NCBI GenBank assembly: GCA_016711405.1
Contig: JADJSZ010000005.1
Span: 124,001-188,000 of the forward strand
Source: Candidatus Hadersleviella danica
GTDB lineage: Bacteria; Chloroflexota; Anaerolineae; Promineifilales; Promineifilaceae
DNA: 64,000 bases
Direction of reading: 5' to 3'
Positions within the stretch are counted from its first letter, which is position 1. Each line of letters opens with the position of its first letter. A program made the translations under genes and the position numbers. Positions 38,717 through 48,068 of the stretch are shown here, piece after piece. Under the pieces are notes generated by a model. The model had not been told where the DNA came from, did not search any database, and saw only the letters and a program-made list of their open reading frames with translations.

Positions 38717-39418
38717 CTAACCTCGCTCGGGCGGGGAAAATTTGTAGCCCACCCCCCACACGGTGAGGAGCCATGTGGGGTTGCTGGGGTCTTGCTCCAA
38801 TTTTTCGCGCAGGCGGCGGATGTGAACGGTGACGGTGCTGGGGTCTACGTAGTCGGAGAAGCCCCACACGTTTTGGAGAAGTTGGTCGCGGCTGAAGACT
38901 TGGTTGGGGTGGGTGGCCATAAACCAGAGCAGGTTGAATTCGGTGGCGGTGAGTTCAACGGCCGCACCCCGCATGGTCACGGCACGGCCGTTGGGGTCTA
39001 TGGTCAGCTCACCTTGTTGGATGGGCTTCTCCGTGTTGGCTTTGCCCGCCCGCGTGCGGCGCAAGACAGCCCGCACCCGCGCCACCAATTCGGCGGGCGA
39101 AAAGGGTTTGGTCAGGTAATCGTCAGCTCCCAACTCAAGGCCGTAGATGCGGTCGGTTTCTTGGCGGCGGGCAGAAAGCACAACGACAGGAATGTCCTCG
39201 CCTTCGATTTCGCGCAGGCGGCGGATGATTTCGAGGCCATCTACCTCGGGGAGCATGAGGTCGAGAACGATGAGGGTCGGCCGTTGGGTGTGGATGAAGT
39301 GGAGGGCTTCACGGCCGTTGGCGGCCGTGGCCACCTCATACCCCTCGCGCCGCAAATATAGCCCTACTACTTCTACGACAGCAGGTTCGTCGTCTACAAT
39401 GAGGATTCGGTCGGGCAT
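38717..39418 (-). CDS. OmpR/PhoB-family response regulator
   Basis: 233 residues. The receiver has DD at 9-10, phospho-acceptor Asp53 (LIVLDLMLPEVDG) and Lys104 (LTKPF). The winged-helix domain has ELTATEFNLLWFMATHPNQV and TVTVHIRRLREKLEQDP, ending in VWGVGYKF. It is transcribed before the HAMP kinase and should be phosphorylated by it. The target genes are unknown. Confidence 0.93.
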   Translation of the reverse strand: MPDRILIVDDEPAVVEVVGLYLRREGYEVATAANGREALHFIHTQRPTLIVLDLMLPEVDGLEIIRRLREIEGEDIPVVVLSARRQETDRIYGLELGADDYLTKPFSPAELVARVRAVLRRTRAGKANTEKPIQQGELTIDPNGRAVTMRGAAVELTATEFNLLWFMATHPNQVFSRDQLLQNVWGFSDYVDPSTVTVHIRRLREKLEQDPSNPTWLLTVWGVGYKFSPPERG

Positions 39419-39542
39419 GGGACCGAGAGAAACTTTATTGTGGCTTGCCTCACTTGTACCGTCTGATTGGTTATTCGTTATTGGTTGTGGTGAGGTTTGG
39501 ATTTTACAGGGAAAACCTTACGGGGGGATTACGAATAGAGGG

Positions 39543-39576
39543 AAAAATTAAAGCCGGGGGCAACGCCTCCGGCTTT
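39543..39576 (-). terminator. Intrinsic terminator after the FG-GAP gene
   Basis: On the minus strand AAAGCCGG and CCGGCTTT form the stem around GCGTTGCC-type bases and are followed by AATTTTT. Confidence 0.8.
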
Positions 39577-39618
39577 ACAATAGTGGTCTTTCTCCCCACA
39601 ATCAGGGGTGGGTAAGTT

Positions 39619-41295
39619 TTATTGGCCGACGATGGGCAGGTAGACGTGGTTATCAAACGGCCGACTGGGGTTGCAGTCATATGAAGCAACGCGTGGCCCT
39701 GTCATTGAACCTGTGCGTTGGTTGTCGTGCCGAGCGGTGGGCCAAAGCATTTGGTCCCAGTAATAGGGCGCATCTAAATCCCACACATAAATGACCCCAG
39801 ACCAACTAGCCCCAACGATTTCGACATCGCAGTCGTGGTCTAAATCGGTGAGGGTGGGGGCACTGCGGAGGCCGCGCTTGTCGCCGCTTTCGTTGGGCAA
39901 GGTGAGAGGAAAGCCGCTAATCATTTGCCCCGTTGTGCCATGTAGGGCGATGAGGCGTATGCTGGCTTGGTCGGCCGTGGTGGGGGCATAGGTTCCAAAG
40001 ACCACATCGGGCAAACCATCGCCCGATACATCCCCAATAACCACCTCGCTGGCAAATAGCAGTTTGCCTTGGGCATAGTTATATGACCAGTAGAGTGAGC
40101 CATCTGGGCGATAGACACGCAGGTAGCCATCGGCATAGGGCACGGCGATTTCAACAGAGCCATTGCGCCCCAAATCGCCAAGGGAGACGCTAAACATGGG
40201 GCCAAAGCTGTCGTAGAGGCTATCACCGACGAGGGGGGCATTTTCCCAGCCGGCCATGCGGGTGCCATTTGGTTCCACCACCCACAAGCCGTTGTTGGTG
40301 ACATTATGGCCATTGCCGGGGCTACGCACTTTGCCGTGGAAGACCATTTCGAGCATCCCATCCCCATCTAAATCGCCAATGGCGGGGGCTGTGCGGGTAA
40401 ATTCGCCATATTGGTAACTGCCCCATGCGTTGCCCAAAGCGGTATGTTCGGTAGGGGTGTGGAGGGGGAAATTGGGCAGGGGTTGGCCGTTTTTGTTGTA
40501 GACGGCCACATAAACATGGTCACGGCCGACGATGGTATCTGCACCACCATCGCCATCTATATCGGCCGTGGCTACGGCCCCCCAAATGCCCGCTGTTTTG
40601 TACCATGTGGGGTAACTGCCAATCGCCGAGCCATCGGCCCGCCATACATAAAGATTGCTGGTATCGATATTTTCGGCCGAGCCAAAACTGGGGGCACTGT
40701 TGTTGGTTCCCGCAATCACTTCTAAGATGCCGCCATTCCAAACATTGGCCAAGGCGACGCTGTAAACTTCGGCCGCTTCGGAGGGTTCGGCACTGTTCCA
40801 CGCAATGTCTTTGGGCCAGCCTGTGAGAGTCGATCCCTGTGAGTTCCAGACATAGACACGGCCGCGTTGGCCACTGGCCGAACCACAGCCGCGTGTCCCT
40901 GCCGCAATTTCGGGGCGTGTATCGCCACTGATATTGCCCACCGCCACGGGGCCGTTGATGCGCTCTGATGTGGCGCAGTTGGGGCTTTTGGTGGTGAGTG
41001 GGTAGCCGCTGACGACGTTGCCCGTGTGGTGAAAGGCCCATACTTTGCCGCGCCCATCGGCCGTGACAATTTCTAAATCGCCATCGCTATCTATATCGGC
41101 CACGGCCGTGCCCGCAAATTCGATATTGGAGGGGTCGGTGCGGGGAAAGCCCGCCAAAAAGGGGAAGGCATCTACTTCTTCGGTCTCGGCCGCCAGCGGA
41201 GCCATCCCCCACCAACCCGCCGCGACAGCCAAGGCCAAACTCCCGAATACAACCGCCAACAAACGCCCCCACCCATTGAGGTATTTGTGCTTCAT
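39619..41295 (-). CDS. Secreted FG-GAP/VCBS beta-propeller protein
   Basis: 558 residues with an N-terminal signal peptide (LLAVVFGSLALAVAAGWWGMAP, cleavage near AAE). At least five FG-GAP-type repeats carry calcium-loop motifs: AVADIDSDGDLEIV, AVGNISGDTRPEIA, ATADIDGDGGADTI, AIGDLDGDGMLEMV, VIGDVSGDGLPDVV and TLTDLDHDCDVEIV. This should be a seven-bladed propeller displayed outside the cell. It ends in NHVYLPIVGQ, a short hydrophobic tail that I associate with exported Chloroflexota proteins. AGGAG lies before the start. The ligand is unknown. Confidence 0.88.
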   Translation of the reverse strand: MKHKYLNGWGRLLAVVFGSLALAVAAGWWGMAPLAAETEEVDAFPFLAGFPRTDPSNIEFAGTAVADIDSDGDLEIVTADGRGKVWAFHHTGNVVSGYPLTTKSPNCATSERINGPVAVGNISGDTRPEIAAGTRGCGSASGQRGRVYVWNSQGSTLTGWPKDIAWNSAEPSEAAEVYSVALANVWNGGILEVIAGTNNSAPSFGSAENIDTSNLYVWRADGSAIGSYPTWYKTAGIWGAVATADIDGDGGADTIVGRDHVYVAVYNKNGQPLPNFPLHTPTEHTALGNAWGSYQYGEFTRTAPAIGDLDGDGMLEMVFHGKVRSPGNGHNVTNNGLWVVEPNGTRMAGWENAPLVGDSLYDSFGPMFSVSLGDLGRNGSVEIAVPYADGYLRVYRPDGSLYWSYNYAQGKLLFASEVVIGDVSGDGLPDVVFGTYAPTTADQASIRLIALHGTTGQMISGFPLTLPNESGDKRGLRSAPTLTDLDHDCDVEIVGASWSGVIYVWDLDAPYYWDQMLWPTARHDNQRTGSMTGPRVASYDCNPSRPFDNHVYLPIVGQ

Positions 41296-41327
41296 TCGTT
41301 ATATCTCCTGCTCTTGGTGAAAAAAAT

Positions 41328-41385
41328 AGAGAAAGGAGATAGAGATAGAGGGAAGACCCTTGCTCTATAACCTGTCGCTATCCAG
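41328..41385. repeat. GATAGA hairpin, decayed copy
   Basis: AAAGGAGATAGAGATAGAGGGAAG is followed by an imperfect CTCTATAACCTGTCGCTATCC arm. The remaining gap to 41558 holds no recognisable gene. Confidence 0.55.
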
Positions 41386-41558
41386 AAAATGGGGTGCACT
41401 TTGCCCAATGAACCCCATTTAATCCAAAGATTCCTGACTAGATGAATAAGATGCCGCTTTTATAGCACACCCGTCTCTAGCCTACTTGTTAAACACAGCA
41501 CAAAATAGCCTTCGGTTGGGGTGCAAAGAATGGGAGTTTAGTCCTAGAGGGAGGGGGA

Positions 41559-42293
41559 TTAGCTCATAAACTGGCCGGTGGCCAGTAATTTGTGGAGGTG
41601 GCTGAGGGAAGGGCCAGCGGCCGTGGCCAACCCTAAAGCAGGCGGAGTGGCGTACTCATCGCTCAGCCAGTAGGTGTACAGGCCGAGTTGGGCGCAGGGT
41701 TCAATGTCGTTCACCCAATCGTCCCCCACCATGAGCGTTTCGGCAGGTGTACGGCCGAGTTTGGCCAAAATCTCCTCATAATAGGCAATCTGTGGCTTGG
41801 CGGCGTGCATGTTGGCGTAATGAGTGACCAGTGCGAAAGGGTATTTGTCCACAGGCAAGCCCGCCCATTCAAGCCGCGTTTCGATAGCCGATTGGGGGAA
41901 GAGCGGGTTGGTCGCCACCACCACCTCATACCCCTCCGCCAGTGCCCACTCCACCAAGGCAATGGCCTCGGGGCGTAGGGTGGTGATGGGGCGCAATTGT
42001 TGGTAAGGCCCTGTGTAAAACTGGTCAAAATATGGCTCGGCCTCCAGTGTGTCCCAATCTAAGCCTGTCTGCTCGGTCATCGCCTCCCAAAAGAGGGCAC
42101 GGTTGGAGAGATGCGGCCGTGTGTTGAGAATCACCTTCTGCGTCGCCTTCATCATCTCCTTCAGAAAATCGAAGGGCATATCGGGCAACAACGCCTGCAC
42201 ATGGCGCAACAACAAGGGAAAGTACTGGGGCATGAACTGGTTCATGTCGTTGCCCAGCAAAGTATTATCGAGGTCGAAAAGAATGGTTTTCAT
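41559..42293 (-). CDS. HAD-superfamily hydrolase
   Basis: 244 residues. Motif I is MKTILFDLDNTLLGND (nucleophile Asp7 and acid/base Asp9), motif II is VVVATNPLF (Thr), and motif IV is MVGDDWVNDIEPCAQLG (two Asp). The cap is helical (residues about 20-110), as in C1-capped phosphatases acting on small sugar or nucleotide phosphates. The substrate is unknown. The gene stands alone, 68 bases downstream of a small Cys-rich gene in the same direction. Confidence 0.88.
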   Translation of the reverse strand: MKTILFDLDNTLLGNDMNQFMPQYFPLLLRHVQALLPDMPFDFLKEMMKATQKVILNTRPHLSNRALFWEAMTEQTGLDWDTLEAEPYFDQFYTGPYQQLRPITTLRPEAIALVEWALAEGYEVVVATNPLFPQSAIETRLEWAGLPVDKYPFALVTHYANMHAAKPQIAYYEEILAKLGRTPAETLMVGDDWVNDIEPCAQLGLYTYWLSDEYATPPALGLATAAGPSLSHLHKLLATGQFMS

Positions 42294-42360
42294 AGGTGGG
42301 GCGGAAGCCGTAAGAAGCCATAAGCCTAAGCTTAAGCTCGGAGCTTACAGCTGACTGCTT

Positions 42361-42705
42361 TTATAAGTTAAATAGGTCGCTTAGTCCCGGCTTTTCTTTG
42401 GCGCATTCGGGGCAACCGACGCGGGGTTCGGCAACATCAATGAGGTGTTTGCTACAAAAGGCGCGGACTTCCACTTTACGGCCGAACAAGTTCAGAAACC
42501 CCTTGTTGATTTTGGCTTCTAGCACCAAATTGGGACTGCTGTTGGCCTGCAAAATGGCGGGCACGGGGCAGTTGCCGCAATCGGAGGGGTGCCATTTGTG
42601 GGCGTTTTTGGGGTTGGCATCGAGCAGGCGGCACTCTTGGTCGGAACGGCCGCGATGAAAATTCTCGTAATAAAATCGGCACTCTTGGCCCGCTGGTGTA
42701 CGCAT
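42361..42705 (-). CDS. Cysteine-rich conserved protein of unknown function
   Basis: 114 residues with seven Cys: C9, C25, C43 and C46 (HPSDCGNCPVPAILQ), then C84-region, C98 and C101 (VGCPECAKEKPG). The CxxC pairs and a CxxH (FCSKH) suggest one or two zinc sites or an Fe-S cluster. There is no membrane segment. I do not recognise the family. Confidence 0.65.
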   Translation of the reverse strand: MRTPAGQECRFYYENFHRGRSDQECRLLDANPKNAHKWHPSDCGNCPVPAILQANSSPNLVLEAKINKGFLNLFGRKVEVRAFCSKHLIDVAEPRVGCPECAKEKPGLSDLFNL

Positions 42706-42802
42706 GGGAGTTACTCGTTAGTGGTTGAGGGGTTGGTTGGGGCCTTGGTCACTTGTTATTGGTCATTCGTGATTGGGCTGGGTTGACCAACTATTTTGCT
42801 CA

Positions 42803-43537
42803 TTACTCCTTTTGTTCATTGCTCATTGCCAATTGCTCATTGACCAACGCTTGCCACGGGTCTTCGCCTTGTTGCAAAGCGGCGAGGGCGGGGCTGTCGG
42901 CGTAAAAGCCGTGGTATTGGGGGGGCAGTTCGGCGGCGATGTGGGCCATGATGAGTTCGGTAAAAGCGCCAAACTCTTTGCCTTTCGGCCGTCGTCCCAA
43001 ATCGGGCAACATAAATGGCTCCCCAATGAACGCTTCGATGCGCGTCCAACGGCCGCGTTTCCAATTGGCCGCCCACTGGTCAGAGCGGATGATGCCCACG
43101 GGCACGATGGGCACATTGGCCCGCACGGCCAAAAAAGCGGCCCCATCCCGCGCCTGTATCATCTGCCCTGTTTTACTGCGCGTGCCTTCAGGAGCCAAGC
43201 CAAAGATACAACCGCGTTGCAAGGCGGCTTCTGCCTCTTTCAACGCTTGGCGGTCTACTTCGCCGCGCTTAATGAAAATGGCCCCCGAAAGCCCCAATAG
43301 CCATGAGGTGAGGGGATTTTTGCCCCATTTTTCGCCCGCCAGCAAGCCCCAATCGTAGGTGGGCACGGCCGTAAAAATCATGGGCGAATCCATAATGCCT
43401 GTGTGGTTGGTGACGACGAGGTAGGGGCCACGGGCGGGCAGTTTTTCGCGGCCGTGGGTGATAAACGTTAGCATGAGCGGCCAACGCAAGATGGCCACGA
43501 CGAGGTGAAGGAGGTTGTACCAGAAGGTGCGAAGCAT
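42803..43537 (-). CDS. plsC: 1-acyl-sn-glycerol-3-phosphate acyltransferase (PlsC-like)
   Basis: 244 residues. The acyltransferase motifs are VVTNHTGIMDSPMI (HxxxxD) and FGLAPEGTRSKTGQMI (EGTR), with AFLAVRANVPIVPVGI beyond. It has a hydrophobic N-terminus (TFWYNLLHLVVAILRWPLML) that should insert in the membrane. It transfers an acyl chain to lysophosphatidic acid in phospholipid synthesis, or to a related lysolipid. The gene name is used for the family level only. TTATTGG-type repeats lie on both sides. Confidence 0.85.
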   Translation of the reverse strand: MLRTFWYNLLHLVVAILRWPLMLTFITHGREKLPARGPYLVVTNHTGIMDSPMIFTAVPTYDWGLLAGEKWGKNPLTSWLLGLSGAIFIKRGEVDRQALKEAEAALQRGCIFGLAPEGTRSKTGQMIQARDGAAFLAVRANVPIVPVGIIRSDQWAANWKRGRWTRIEAFIGEPFMLPDLGRRPKGKEFGAFTELIMAHIAAELPPQYHGFYADSPALAALQQGEDPWQALVNEQLAMSNEQKE

Positions 43538-43889
43538 AAGGGGAGTGATTGGTTATTTGTTATGGGTTATTGAGTTACTGAATATACCGATTCTTGCGCC
43601 AAATCCCAAACAGAGGACTATTTCTGGCGGGCTAACTGTTCGGTAAATGAGCCTTTCTTGTGCTAAAATCTCGCAACTTGTGCCCACAGTGTACTTACAA
43701 ATCTAGAGAGCCAACGAAACAACCGCTGGCCAAGGAGCAGAGAGCCTCCCCCACCATCACCAACCCTATCTCTGTGCAATGTTGTCCGTTCGCTTATTGC
43801 ATCATCTAAATGAGGCGTATGATGAATTTGTTATTTGACAGAAATACCACCAGCCCATTTCGCCAATCTCTGAAAGACTGAGAGACTCT
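43538..43889. other. Gene-free 352 bp
   Basis: Apart from a short TTATTTGTTATGGGTTATT tract next to plsC I see no repeat family, RNA or clear promoter here. A TTGACA (43836-43841) lacks a matching -10. Confidence 0.5.
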
Positions 43890-44624
43890 ATGCACCACTT
43901 AGAGATAAATGGCGGCCGTGTTCTTACCCAGCGACCAGCGGTTTACAAACTCATTCTGCCCCCGCAGACTGTTGGCTATGGCGATGCCCAGTTGGACGAT
44001 TACCACGGCCGCTTGCGCCGTCGCTATCCGTGGCGGCAGGGAACCCATCTACACTTGCGGGCGCGTTTTTCGCATGGCGATGGGACACTCATCGGCACGG
44101 CCGGCTTTGGCTTTTGGAACGCCCCTTTTGGCGACCCCGCCACCCGTTGGCCCGCCTTGCCCCAAGCTGTGTGGTTCTTCTATGCCTCGTCGCCCAGCGA
44201 TTTGCCCCTCGCCCCCACAGGCGCGGGGCGAGGCTGGTTTGCAGGCACGGTGGATGCCACTCGCGGCCGTGCCCTTGCCCTTGCGCCCTTCGCCCCGCTG
44301 GTTGTGTTGGGTAACCGCTGGCCCCGCTTTCGGCAACAGGTGTGGCCGTGGGTGCAAACCCAGCTCAGCATCAGCTATCAACCCATACCCCACGACATGA
44401 CCGAATGGCACAGTTATGAGCTAATTTGGCTGGCCACAGGTTGCCGCTTTGTGGTAGATGGTCAATTGCTTTTGGAAACGCCCCACACACCCCGTGGCCC
44501 ACTTGGCTTTGTCTGTTGGGTGGATAACCAGTACATGGTCGTTACGGCCGAGGGCCGTTTGCGCTGGGGGGTGAGCGCCACCACGGCCGTGCAATGGCTA
44601 GAAATATCTATCGGTAATATCTAG
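43890..44624 (+). CDS. Concanavalin-like lectin/glucanase-fold protein (hypothetical)
   Basis: 244 residues without a signal peptide. The sequence is beta-rich, and its second half follows the concanavalin-type plan: SYELIWLATGCRFVVDGQLL, then GPLGFVCWVDNQYMVV. It resembles secreted glycan-binding or GH16-like domains, but no catalytic ExDxxE motif is present. The function is unknown. No Shine-Dalgarno is seen before ATG 43890, so the start may be wrong. Confidence 0.6.
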   Translation: MHHLEINGGRVLTQRPAVYKLILPPQTVGYGDAQLDDYHGRLRRRYPWRQGTHLHLRARFSHGDGTLIGTAGFGFWNAPFGDPATRWPALPQAVWFFYASSPSDLPLAPTGAGRGWFAGTVDATRGRALALAPFAPLVVLGNRWPRFRQQVWPWVQTQLSISYQPIPHDMTEWHSYELIWLATGCRFVVDGQLLLETPHTPRGPLGFVCWVDNQYMVVTAEGRLRWGVSATTAVQWLEISIGNI

Positions 44625-44684
44625 CTGGAGATATATTTTCCAGAGGTATAATTTGCTCAAAAAATTCAGAATTCACGATGTCCA

Positions 44685-44713
44685 TTGCTCATTAGAAACG
44701 AGATTGATATAAT
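44685..44713 (+). promoter_or_regulatory. Promoter of the tRNA-Ser gene
   Basis: TTGCTC (44685-44690), a 17-base spacer and a perfect TATAAT (44708-44713) place the start about 18 bases before the tRNA. A second TATAAT lies upstream at 44647. Confidence 0.75.
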
Positions 44714-44736
44714 CCCCCTCGGTCAACCAACTAACT

Positions 44737-44821
44737 GGAGAGGTCGCATAGTTGGTCTAGTGCACGCGACTGGAAATCGCGAGTCCGAAAGGATACGCAG
44801 GTTCGAATCCTGTCCTCTCCG
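44737..44821 (+). tRNA. tRNA-Ser (anticodon GGA)
   Basis: An 85-base class II tRNA. The acceptor stem is GGAGAGG/CCTCTCC with discriminator G. The anticodon stem CGCGA/TCGCG encloses CTGGAAA, so the anticodon is GGA. A long variable arm (GTCCGAAAGGAT) and T loop GGTTCGAATCC follow. CCA is not encoded. Confidence 0.95.
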
Positions 44822-44825
44822 CACC

Positions 44826-44854
44826 AAAGCCCCCGTGAAACACGGGGGCTTTTT
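44826..44854 (+). terminator. Intrinsic terminator of tRNA-Ser
   Basis: AAAGCCCCCGTG-AAA-CACGGGGGCTTT followed by TT: a perfect 12-bp stem 5 bases after the tRNA. Confidence 0.92.
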
Positions 44855-44939
44855 GTTTACCCAACTTTCCCCCTTCCTCTTTGCCCCCCTGCTGATGGGT
44901 CGTTACAATAGCCAGAACATTCACGGTTGGGCAAACAAC

Positions 44940-47210
44940 ATGATTAGTATCCCCGAACTTTTGATTTACAAGCGCGTGGCACTGGTGGTCATCTATCTAG
45001 TGCTGGCCTTGGTGCTTTTCTTGCGCCGGCGCGACCCCATGCGGCCGATTTATTGGTTGCTTTGCTTTTTCCTCGCTTCGGCGGGTTGGTATCTGGCCCT
45101 TGTGGTCTTCCCCGCCAACGAAAACGGCGTTTTGCCCACCATTACCTTGGCCCCCTTGTTGCTGGCCACCTTGCTTTTGTGGCCCACCACCACCGCCTAT
45201 TTACAAGCCCAACCCTCGCGCTGGTGGCTTCCGCTGGGGCTGGTAGCCACGGCCGCTGTCTTCGTCATAGACCAATATACCCCACCCACCTATCTGGTCT
45301 GGCCCCAGTTGCGTGTTTTGCCGACCGTCGGCGGTCTAGTGGTGGTGGGAGGCTGGCTCTTGTTCAACCTCTTCACCTTGGGGCGTACATGGCTGAGCTA
45401 CCGCCGCGCCAATTTCCCGTGGCACGCCAATCGGTATTTGATGTGGCTGACAGGGGTGACGCTGGTATTGGTGGGTGATTTGCTCGCCTTCACGGCCGAT
45501 GTCACCATTATCTTCGTGGGTGAACTCATCCGCCTGCTCGGGGTGAGTTGGTTGGCTTATGTCGTTTCCAGCTACATCCGTTTTGATATTCGCACCCGCT
45601 TCCGCACCGTACTGGTCTACACGATTATTGCGCTGGTCTCGGCGTTGCCCGCCACTGCCCTGTTTTTCCTCTTTTTGTGGCTCAACGGCTGGTTAGAAAT
45701 TCAGTACACGGCCGCGCTGGTCATTATCGTGGCCAGCGTCGCCTTCTTGTTTTACCAGCCCTATCGGCGACTTGTGGAGCGGATTGTGTACAGGTATTTA
45801 ATCGGCCGTGAATTCCAAACCAGCCAACTCAGCCGCAACTACAGCCAATCCGTCTCCCGCATGTTAGATATGGAGCAACTCGCCTCCAGTAGCATTGGTT
45901 TCCTCAGCGATTTGTTCGATGTACAACGAGGCGCACTACTCCTAATCTCCCCTAAAAATGATGCCTTTGAGGTTGAACCAATTCCTGCGATGGGACAAAT
46001 CCCACGCCAAAAACGCCTCTTCCCCAACACCAGCCCCTTCCTCCTTGAACTTACCCATCGCCACGAACCACTCCTGCAATACGAAATAGATTTCAACCAC
46101 GATTACCGCCCCATCAAGCATGAAGTGCATAGTTGGCTGGCGGAATTGGCGATGGAACTCTACATTCCCATTCAATCGGCAGGCCAACTAACGGGCATCA
46201 TCGCCCTTGGCCCCAAAAGCTCGGGGCACATCTACCAAGCCAACGAACTCGAGGCGGTGCAATTGCTGGGCGACCAAACAGTGGCTCCTCTTGCCAACGC
46301 CCGCCTCTACAGCGAAGTGGAACAACAAAACGAAAAAGTGCGCTTGCTCAACGAGGATTTGGTCAGCCAAAACGAGCGGCTGGAAATCATGGATAAGGTC
46401 AAATCCGATTTTATTACGATTGCTTCGCACGAATTGCGCACTCCCCTGACCCAAGTCAAAGGCTACGCCGATATTTTGGGCGTGATGAACGAGGAAAACT
46501 CGCTTACCCGCGAGCAGACGCGCCAAATTGTGGGGCACATCAACCGCGCTACTCGCCAGCTCGAAAAGCTCATCTCGGCCATGCTGGATGCCAGCCAAAT
46601 AGACGTGGATGAGATGCACATGACCTTTGTGCAAACACAAATGCGCCTCGTCATCAACTTATCTCTCGAACCACTGGTCAAGGCGATGCGGGAGCGGCGG
46701 ATTACATTGGTAGAAGAGGGGATAGATGGGTTGCCTGCTTTGTATGCGGATTCTAAACGGCTGGTGCAAGCGTTCACCAATCTGTTGGGCAACGCGGTGA
46801 AATACACGCCCGATGGCGGCAAAATCACTGTGCGGGGCAATTTGTTGGGTGGGGATGGCTCGGAGCGGTATTTGCAGATTGCAATTATCGATACGGGTAT
46901 TGGGATTGATTTGCAATATCAAACCCTCATCTTTGAGAAATTTTTCCGCATTGGCGACCCGCAATTGCATTCGACGGGTAGCACCAAATTTTTGGGGGCG
47001 GGGCCGGGGCTGGGTTTGCCCATTGCCAAGGGCGTTATCGAGGGGCACGGCGGCCGTATTTGGGTCGAATCCGAAGGCGAAGACATGCAACGCTTCCCCG
47101 GTAGTACCTTCAGCATTATTTTGCCCCTCACCCCCCCCAAAATGCCAGAAATGCCGACCCCTAATGGGATGAAGGACACGCAAGAGCGCCCCGCATGGCT
47201 GATAGGGTAG
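44940..47210 (+). CDS. Polytopic sensor histidine kinase with GAF domain
   Basis: About 756 residues from ATG 44940 (MISIPELLIYKRVALVV); a longer frame reading through the tRNA is not credible. The N-terminal 270 residues hold eight or nine TM helices, a bacterial multi-TM sensor similar in layout to 7TM-type kinases. A GAF-like domain (about 310-480), a coiled coil (EVEQQNEKVRLLNEDLVSQN), HisKA (IASHELRTPLTQVKGYAD) and HATPase_c (NLLGNAVKYTPDGG, DTGIGI, GPGLGLPIAKGVIEGHGG) follow. It probably detects a membrane or external signal. No response regulator is adjacent, so it is an orphan. Confidence 0.9.
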   Translation: MISIPELLIYKRVALVVIYLVLALVLFLRRRDPMRPIYWLLCFFLASAGWYLALVVFPANENGVLPTITLAPLLLATLLLWPTTTAYLQAQPSRWWLPLGLVATAAVFVIDQYTPPTYLVWPQLRVLPTVGGLVVVGGWLLFNLFTLGRTWLSYRRANFPWHANRYLMWLTGVTLVLVGDLLAFTADVTIIFVGELIRLLGVSWLAYVVSSYIRFDIRTRFRTVLVYTIIALVSALPATALFFLFLWLNGWLEIQYTAALVIIVASVAFLFYQPYRRLVERIVYRYLIGREFQTSQLSRNYSQSVSRMLDMEQLASSSIGFLSDLFDVQRGALLLISPKNDAFEVEPIPAMGQIPRQKRLFPNTSPFLLELTHRHEPLLQYEIDFNHDYRPIKHEVHSWLAELAMELYIPIQSAGQLTGIIALGPKSSGHIYQANELEAVQLLGDQTVAPLANARLYSEVEQQNEKVRLLNEDLVSQNERLEIMDKVKSDFITIASHELRTPLTQVKGYADILGVMNEENSLTREQTRQIVGHINRATRQLEKLISAMLDASQIDVDEMHMTFVQTQMRLVINLSLEPLVKAMRERRITLVEEGIDGLPALYADSKRLVQAFTNLLGNAVKYTPDGGKITVRGNLLGGDGSERYLQIAIIDTGIGIDLQYQTLIFEKFFRIGDPQLHSTGSTKFLGAGPGLGLPIAKGVIEGHGGRIWVESEGEDMQRFPGSTFSIILPLTPPKMPEMPTPNGMKDTQERPAWLIG

Positions 47211-47277
47211 GGGGCGGACTAGAGACAGGAGGACTGGAGACTATCGCCGTCCCCAGTCCCTAATCGCCAGTCCCTAA
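47211..47277. repeat. GACTGGAG/CAGTCCC hairpin
   Basis: GGACTAGAGACAGGAGGACTGGAGACTA faces GTCCCCAGTCCCTAATCGCCAGTCCCTAACT between convergent genes. Confidence 0.65.
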
Positions 47278-47694
47278 CTAGCTTTTAGCCAAGAAATACC
47301 ACAGCGCTCCCCCAACAACAAAGTGCATGATTTCCAGCAGGATAATTTGCAACACAGGGGCGTTGGGAATGCCAAAGGGGCCGAAGAACATGCCGATGAG
47401 AGCCAACACCACCCCACCTATAAATATCTGACGTGCCAATTTCAGGGTCAGCACCCGCGTTAGAATGAAGTAGCCGATGGTTCCGACAAGGCTACCCATG
47501 AGCGAGGCCGCGATGACGGCCGTGACATCCACGGGTACCCCCATCGGTGTGAGCGCATCTGGGGGAAATGCCCCTGCCGCCGCCCCAATGAGGTACAAGA
47601 CCACATTGACGGCGATGGCCACGGCCACGGCCGTTCCCCCCGCTTTCGCTACCTGTCCCACACTTGGTTTTAGATTTGCAACTGCTTGAGCCAT
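47278..47694 (-). CDS. DUF6069-like four-TM membrane protein
   Basis: About 138 residues from ATG 47694, with a strong AAGGAG 7 bases upstream. Four TM helices are spaced as in DUF6069 proteins (AVAIAVNVVLYLIGAAAGAF, VTAVIAASLMGSLVGTIGYF, IFIGGVVLALIGMFFG, IILLEIMHFVVGGALWYFL). The role is unknown. Two putative small-RNA genes lie upstream on the same strand. Confidence 0.75.
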   Translation of the reverse strand: MAQAVANLKPSVGQVAKAGGTAVAVAIAVNVVLYLIGAAAGAFPPDALTPMGVPVDVTAVIAASLMGSLVGTIGYFILTRVLTLKLARQIFIGGVVLALIGMFFGPFGIPNAPVLQIILLEIMHFVVGGALWYFLAKS

Positions 47695-47902
47695 GTTTTC
47701 TTCTCCTTGTGTATGTAGACCGATTGGTATAATTTGTCGTAAAGATACACAACCCAAAGCCAAAACTCAATTGTTGCTAACGAATTGTTATTGATTGGGC
47801 ATGGTACGACCCTCGAGAACATTATCAAATTTGACTGGAAATTTGTTGGGCGCCGAGTCCGGTCGGCAACTAGGCCGAAAAACACGGGGGGGGAGGGCCG
47901 GC

Positions 47903-47957
47903 AAAAAAAGGTGGCAGGTGCATCGGGCGATGTCCTTACCACCTCGGGAGGGAGCCT
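47903..47957 (-). ncRNA. Putative small RNA gene, copy A
   Basis: Read on the minus strand: TTGCGC (47991-47986), a 16-base spacer, TATACT (47969-47964), a transcript starting near 47957 that opens with AGGCTCCCTCCCGAGG, a hairpin with outer arms AGGTGG/CCACCT and inner CATC-GCCC-GATG, and seven T (47909-47903). The transcript would be about 55 bases, with no ORF. The single-stranded CTCCCTCCC could pair with Shine-Dalgarno sequences. A near-identical copy lies 160 bases upstream with its own promoter. Confidence 0.65.
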
Positions 47958-48068
47958 AATAAAAGTATAGCACAGCCAATCTAGGGCGCAAGCGATTTTA
48001 GGCTTTTTAACCAATCGCTAACAGATAAATTGGATGGGTAAAAGGGAGATGGCTCACGGCCGTTAGGC

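Noticed and set aside
44685..44939. N-terminal extension of the sensor kinase reading through the tRNA
   Set aside because: The region encodes tRNA-Ser and its terminator; ATG 44940 directly precedes the first TM helix.
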